A DNA stretch of 64,000 nt. Source: Luteibacter pinisoli. Lineage in GTDB: Bacteria > Pseudomonadota > Gammaproteobacteria > Xanthomonadales > Rhodanobacteraceae. The notes under the pieces are model-generated. The model made no database searches and was not told the DNA's origin. It saw only the letters and a program-made list of their open reading frames with translations. Both the position numbers and the translations under genes were made by a program. The stretch's first letter is position 1. The number at the start of each line of letters is the position of its first letter. Location: the NCBI RefSeq assembly GCF_006385595.1, contig NZ_CP041046.1, positions 2,108,001 through 2,172,000 of the forward strand. Reading direction: 5' to 3'. Shown here in pieces: positions 61,026-64,000 of this stretch.

Positions 61026-63038
61026 GTGAGCGGCAAGACACTTCCAACCGACCATCGCAAGGAGCTGACCGTTCGCGGCCTCATCCTCGGCGTGATCATC
61101 ACGGTGGTGTTCACCGCTGCCAACGTCTTCTTCGGCCTCAAGGCCGGCCTGACCTTCGCCACGTCGATTCCCGCGGCGGTGATTTCCATGGCCCTGCTCC
61201 GGGGCTTCAAGGATTCCACCATCCAGGAAAACAACATCGTGCAGACCATCGCCTCGGCGGCGGGCACGTTGTCTTCGATCATCTTCGTGCTGCCCGGCAT
61301 GATCATGATCGGCTGGTGGGCGGACTTCCCGTTCTGGACCTCGTTTGCCGTGTGCGCGCTGGGCGGCATCCTCGGCGTGATGTACTCCATCCCGCTGCGC
61401 CGTGCCCTCGTCACCAACTCGGACCTGCCCTACCCCGAAGGCCTGGCCTGCGCGGAAGTTCTGAAGGTGGGCAGTGGCGACGACGCCGATGCCAACAGCG
61501 TGGACGAAAGCCGCGCGGGCCTGCTGGCCGTGCTGTGGGGTTCCATCGCGTCGGCCGCGTTCGCCGTGGTCGTGGCCACCCAGGTGTTCGCCAGCGACTT
61601 CGTGCGCTACTTCCGGGTCAACGACAAGGGGGCGGTCAGCGGCTTCGACTTCAGCCTCTCTTTCGCCCTGTTCGCCATCGGCCACCTTGTGGGCCTGTCG
61701 GTGGGCATCGCCATGCTGATCGGCGCGATCATCGGCTGGGGCTGGGGCGTGCCGCACTTCTCCATGCTCGGCGACCTGTCGCAGCCGATGGCCGATCTCG
61801 CTAACGGGACCTGGAGCACCAAAGTGCGCTTCATCGGCGCCGGCGCGATTGGTGTGTCGGCCATCTGGACGCTGGCCAAGCTGGTGAAGCCGGTGATCAC
61901 GGGCCTCACCTCGGCCATGGCGGCCGCCAAGGTCCGCAAGGCCGGCGAGGCCCACACCCTGCCGCGCACCGAGCGCGACATCCCGATTGGCATCGTCGGC
62001 CTGATCACCCTGGCGTGCTTCATCCCCATTGCCTGGCTGCTCGGCTACTTCGGCACCTCGGCCGGCCTGGGCGCCCACGTGGGCGTGCTGGCCATCGGCG
62101 GCGTCGCCTTCGTGGTGCTGATGGGCTTCTTCGTTTCCACCGTGTGCGGCTACATGGCGGGCCTGATCGGCTCGTCCAACAGCCCGCTGTCGGGCGTGGG
62201 CATCCTGGTGGTCATCGCGGCCGCGCTGCTGCTGGTGGCCTTCGTAAAGCCGTATGTCGGCCCGGATGAAGGCAAGGCCCTGGTGGCCTTCGCGCTGTTC
62301 ATCACCTCGGTGGTGTTCACCGTGGCCGCCATTGCCAACAACAACCTGCAGGACCTCAAGACCGGCCAGCTGGTGGACGCCACGCCGTGGCGTCAGCAGG
62401 TGGCCCTGGTGGTGGGTGTGATCGCGGGCGCCGCGGTGATTCCGCCGGTGCTGGACCTGATCAACAAGGCCTACGGCTTCGTCGGTGTGGCCGGCGCGGG
62501 TGCCCATGCGCTGCCGGCGCCGCAGGCGGGCCTGATTTCCGCACTGGCCCAGGGCGTCATCACCGGGAACATCGACTGGAGCCTGATCGAGATCGGCGTC
62601 GGCATCGGTATCGCCATCATCGCCATCGACGAGATCCTGGCGCGCACGACCAAGGGCGCGCGCATTCCGCCGCTGGCCGTGGGCCTGGGCATCTACCTGC
62701 CGACCGTGAGCACCCTGATGGTGGTCGTCGGTTCGGTGGTCGGCTGGTACTTCGACCGCCGCGCCGATCGCTCGGCACGCCCCGAAAGCACCAAGCAGCT
62801 GGGTGTGTTGCTTGCCTCGGGCCTGATCGTGGGCGAGAGCATTGTCGGCGTGGTGATTGCCGCGATCGTGGCGTTTGCCGACAAACTGGGCTTCAGCAAC
62901 CTGCAGGCGCCGCTGGCCCTGGTGGGTGCGGATTTCGGCGAGAAAGCGCAGTGGATCGGCGGCATCGTCTTCGCGCTGACCGTGCTCTTCCTGTACCGCT
63001 GGGTGGCCCGCATGGCCAACGGCATCGGCAGGAAGTGA
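61026..63038 (+). CDS. OPT-family oligopeptide or siderophore transporter
   Basis: A 670-residue membrane protein with about 15 helices. The N-terminal block LTVRGLILGVIITVVFTAANVFFGLKAGLTFATSIPAAVISMALL and the later GLIGSSNSPLSGVGI are conserved in bacterial OPT transporters, which import peptides or metal chelates with protons. GTG 61026 gives a short head before LTVRG as in relatives; the frame is open further upstream through a Pro/Thr-rich stretch, but that is less likely. A six-codon frame (61009-61029, MTGRLS) with a good AAGGG site ends over the GTG (GTGA) and may couple translation. Confidence 0.87.
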   Translation: MSGKTLPTDHRKELTVRGLILGVIITVVFTAANVFFGLKAGLTFATSIPAAVISMALLRGFKDSTIQENNIVQTIASAAGTLSSIIFVLPGMIMIGWWADFPFWTSFAVCALGGILGVMYSIPLRRALVTNSDLPYPEGLACAEVLKVGSGDDADANSVDESRAGLLAVLWGSIASAAFAVVVATQVFASDFVRYFRVNDKGAVSGFDFSLSFALFAIGHLVGLSVGIAMLIGAIIGWGWGVPHFSMLGDLSQPMADLANGTWSTKVRFIGAGAIGVSAIWTLAKLVKPVITGLTSAMAAAKVRKAGEAHTLPRTERDIPIGIVGLITLACFIPIAWLLGYFGTSAGLGAHVGVLAIGGVAFVVLMGFFVSTVCGYMAGLIGSSNSPLSGVGILVVIAAALLLVAFVKPYVGPDEGKALVAFALFITSVVFTVAAIANNNLQDLKTGQLVDATPWRQQVALVVGVIAGAAVIPPVLDLINKAYGFVGVAGAGAHALPAPQAGLISALAQGVITGNIDWSLIEIGVGIGIAIIAIDEILARTTKGARIPPLAVGLGIYLPTVSTLMVVVGSVVGWYFDRRADRSARPESTKQLGVLLASGLIVGESIVGVVIAAIVAFADKLGFSNLQAPLALVGADFGEKAQWIGGIVFALTVLFLYRWVARMANGIGRK

Positions 63039-63045
63039 CTCACGA

Positions 63046-63075
63046 GGTCGCGCCGTGCCTGAGCCGGGCGCGACC
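63046..63075. terminator. Bidirectional terminator candidate after the OPT gene
   Basis: GGTCGCGCC (63046-63054) and GGCGCGACC (63067-63075) form a perfect 9-bp stem with a 12-base loop, seven bases after the OPT stop and just before the end of the convergent hydrolase gene. No U run follows. Confidence 0.5.
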
Positions 63076-63089
63076 GCTCCATGAAGGCG

Positions 63090-64000
63090 CTAGTGCCCTG
63101 GTGCCTTCGCCTTCCCCACCAGCGTGTGGAATGCCGCCGTGGTATCCGCGTCCGTGAAATCGCAGTGGCTGTTGCCCGTGGCGGGCAAGACGGTCAGCCA
63201 CTTGCCGTTACCGGCGGCGCGAACCTGGTCGGGATAGACGCCGTGGAATCGCGACGGAATGGTCGGGTCGAAGGTGTTCCATTGCATCACCAGCGGTATG
63301 CCTACGTGGCCAGTCAGCGTGACGTTTTGCTGGGCGTAGGACATGGCGCCGGGTGAACCGGCGTAACGATGGATTCGCCGGTTGAGGTCGGTATCGTCGC
63401 CATAGCCCTTGTAGTCCGTCTTGCGGTTGTCGACCGGCATGCCGCCTGCGCGCCCTTCCAGTTCGCGAAGTGCCATGTAATAGAGCGCGAAAAGCGGGGG
63501 CAGCGTCTCCGGCGTTTCCTGAAGGCGCTTTTCCAGCAAGGCCGCCTGTGCCGGGTGCGCCTGCATCGCTTTGGCAATGTCATCGGGCGAGATGCCGGGT
63601 GGCGAGGCCGGGGCGGCGAGGTCAGGGATCACACCGGGGATCAAGGCGTCGAACGCGGCGAGAGGCTCGACCACGCCACGCGCCAGGAAGTCCGGCGTCG
63701 ACACCGTCAGGCCACAGGTGATCATCGCCCCGGTGTAGGCGTGCGGATAGCGCTCGATGCTGGCCGCCGCGGCCAGCCCGCCTAGCGAGAAGCCGTAGAG
63801 GTAGGTATGGCCGGGGCGCGCGTAGGTCTTCTCGAAATACTGGCGAAGACGCTCGTTGTCCGCGATGGCGTCACTGACGGCCCAGCCCTGCGACGCGAAC
63901 TGGCTCTGCGCGACCGCATAGCCTTCCTTGAGAAAGACGGACGTGGCGTCGGCGGGCTCCATGGGCGTCGCGTTAGGCGCGCCGACCGGCTGGTAGCCGT
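63090..64000 (-). CDS. Secreted-type alpha/beta hydrolase (cut by window edge)
   Basis: The C-terminal 303 residues of an alpha/beta hydrolase whose frame stays open past the window edge (GYQPVGAPNATP precedes MEPADATS without a stop). The nucleophile serine lies in the elbow YLYGFSLGGLAAAASIERYP, and the C-terminal histidine is likely in LPATGNSHCDFTDADT. The large lid-like insert (PEPLAAFDALIPGVIPDLAAPASPPGISPDDIAKAMQAHP) suggests an esterase or peptidase with a capped active site. Substrate is unknown. The start, and thus any signal peptide, is outside the window. Confidence 0.75.
   Translation of the reverse strand, partial: GYQPVGAPNATPMEPADATSVFLKEGYAVAQSQFASQGWAVSDAIADNERLRQYFEKTYARPGHTYLYGFSLGGLAAAASIERYPHAYTGAMITCGLTVSTPDFLARGVVEPLAAFDALIPGVIPDLAAPASPPGISPDDIAKAMQAHPAQAALLEKRLQETPETLPPLFALYYMALRELEGRAGGMPVDNRKTDYKGYGDDTDLNRRIHRYAGSPGAMSYAQQNVTLTGHVGIPLVMQWNTFDPTIPSRFHGVYPDQVRAAGNGKWLTVLPATGNSHCDFTDADTTAAFHTLVGKAKAPGH

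Noticed and set aside
1..64000. Search for tRNA, rRNA, CRISPR arrays, insertion sequences and att-like repeats
   Set aside because: No cloverleaf, array of spaced repeats, transposase gene or flanking inverted/direct repeats were seen by eye. A full search with covariance models and self-alignment would be needed to exclude them.

Overview
The window looks like the chromosome of a high-GC gammaproteobacterium of the Xanthomonadales, most likely Rhodanobacteraceae (Luteibacter/Dyella-like). The reasons are about 65 % GC by eye, two long TonB-dependent receptors, a very large NdvB-type cyclic glucan synthase, many RND pumps, and protein styles typical of that group. This placement is inference; no rRNA, tRNA, CRISPR array or insertion sequence is visible. 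Genes are densely packed, often with ATGA or TGATG stop/start overlaps, and no gene-free stretch exceeds about 250 bp.

Layout. 1-3.4 kb: start of a secreted protein, a DUF1444 protein, a PAP2-like phosphatase, a periplasmic protein and YaiI. 3.4-10.9 kb (minus): a seven-gene chain of two-subunit molybdenum hydroxylase, triheme cytochrome c, XdhC maturation factor, cyanide-insensitive-type bd oxidase CydAB and a DUF2474 peptide. 11.0-16.9 kb (minus): CzcCBA-type heavy-metal efflux with a small Cys/His-rich leader gene. 17-19.2 kb: a TonB-domain membrane protein, a small disordered protein, a ModE-type regulator and an acetyltransferase. 19.2-25.7 kb: SDR + RND adaptor + RND pump, divergent from an MFS exporter. 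25.7-29.8 kb: dienelactone hydrolase, PQQ-type sugar dehydrogenase, an ArsR/SRPBCC pair and secreted proteins. 30-32.4 kb: TonB receptor with a ModE-like box over its promoter. 32.6-34.9 kb: BlaI/BlaR1-like pair plus a thioredoxin-like protein, with shared operators. 35-43.8 kb: cyclic beta-1,2-glucan synthase. 43.8-46.1 kb: YedY-like Mo enzyme with a cytochrome b partner, and Ogt. 46.1-49.9 kb (lower GC): AbiE-like toxin-antitoxin, lactonase-fold propeller protein, SUFU-like protein. 50-54.5 kb: DJ-1, ABM monooxygenase, aldo/keto reductase, SDR, LysR and a small membrane protein. 54.5-58.1 kb: XRE-cupin regulator, SnoaL-like protein and a second TonB receptor. 58.1-60.8 kb: a low-GC cluster of three unknown genes and tandem TPR-like secreted paralogs. 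61-64 kb: OPT transporter and the end of an alpha/beta hydrolase.

How the parts fit. Molybdenum is a recurring theme: two Mo enzymes, XdhC, a ModE regulator, and a ModE-type operator in front of a TonB receptor that may therefore import molybdate. Two intergenic sites share TGTAACCC-N14-ACGAAT, matching a known ECF sigma-factor promoter type, and would place the YedY-like methionine/sulfur repair operon and the lactonase-fold gene in one stress regulon. Three CTAC-N4-GTAG dyads likewise link the BlaI/BlaR1 pair with the thioredoxin-like gene.
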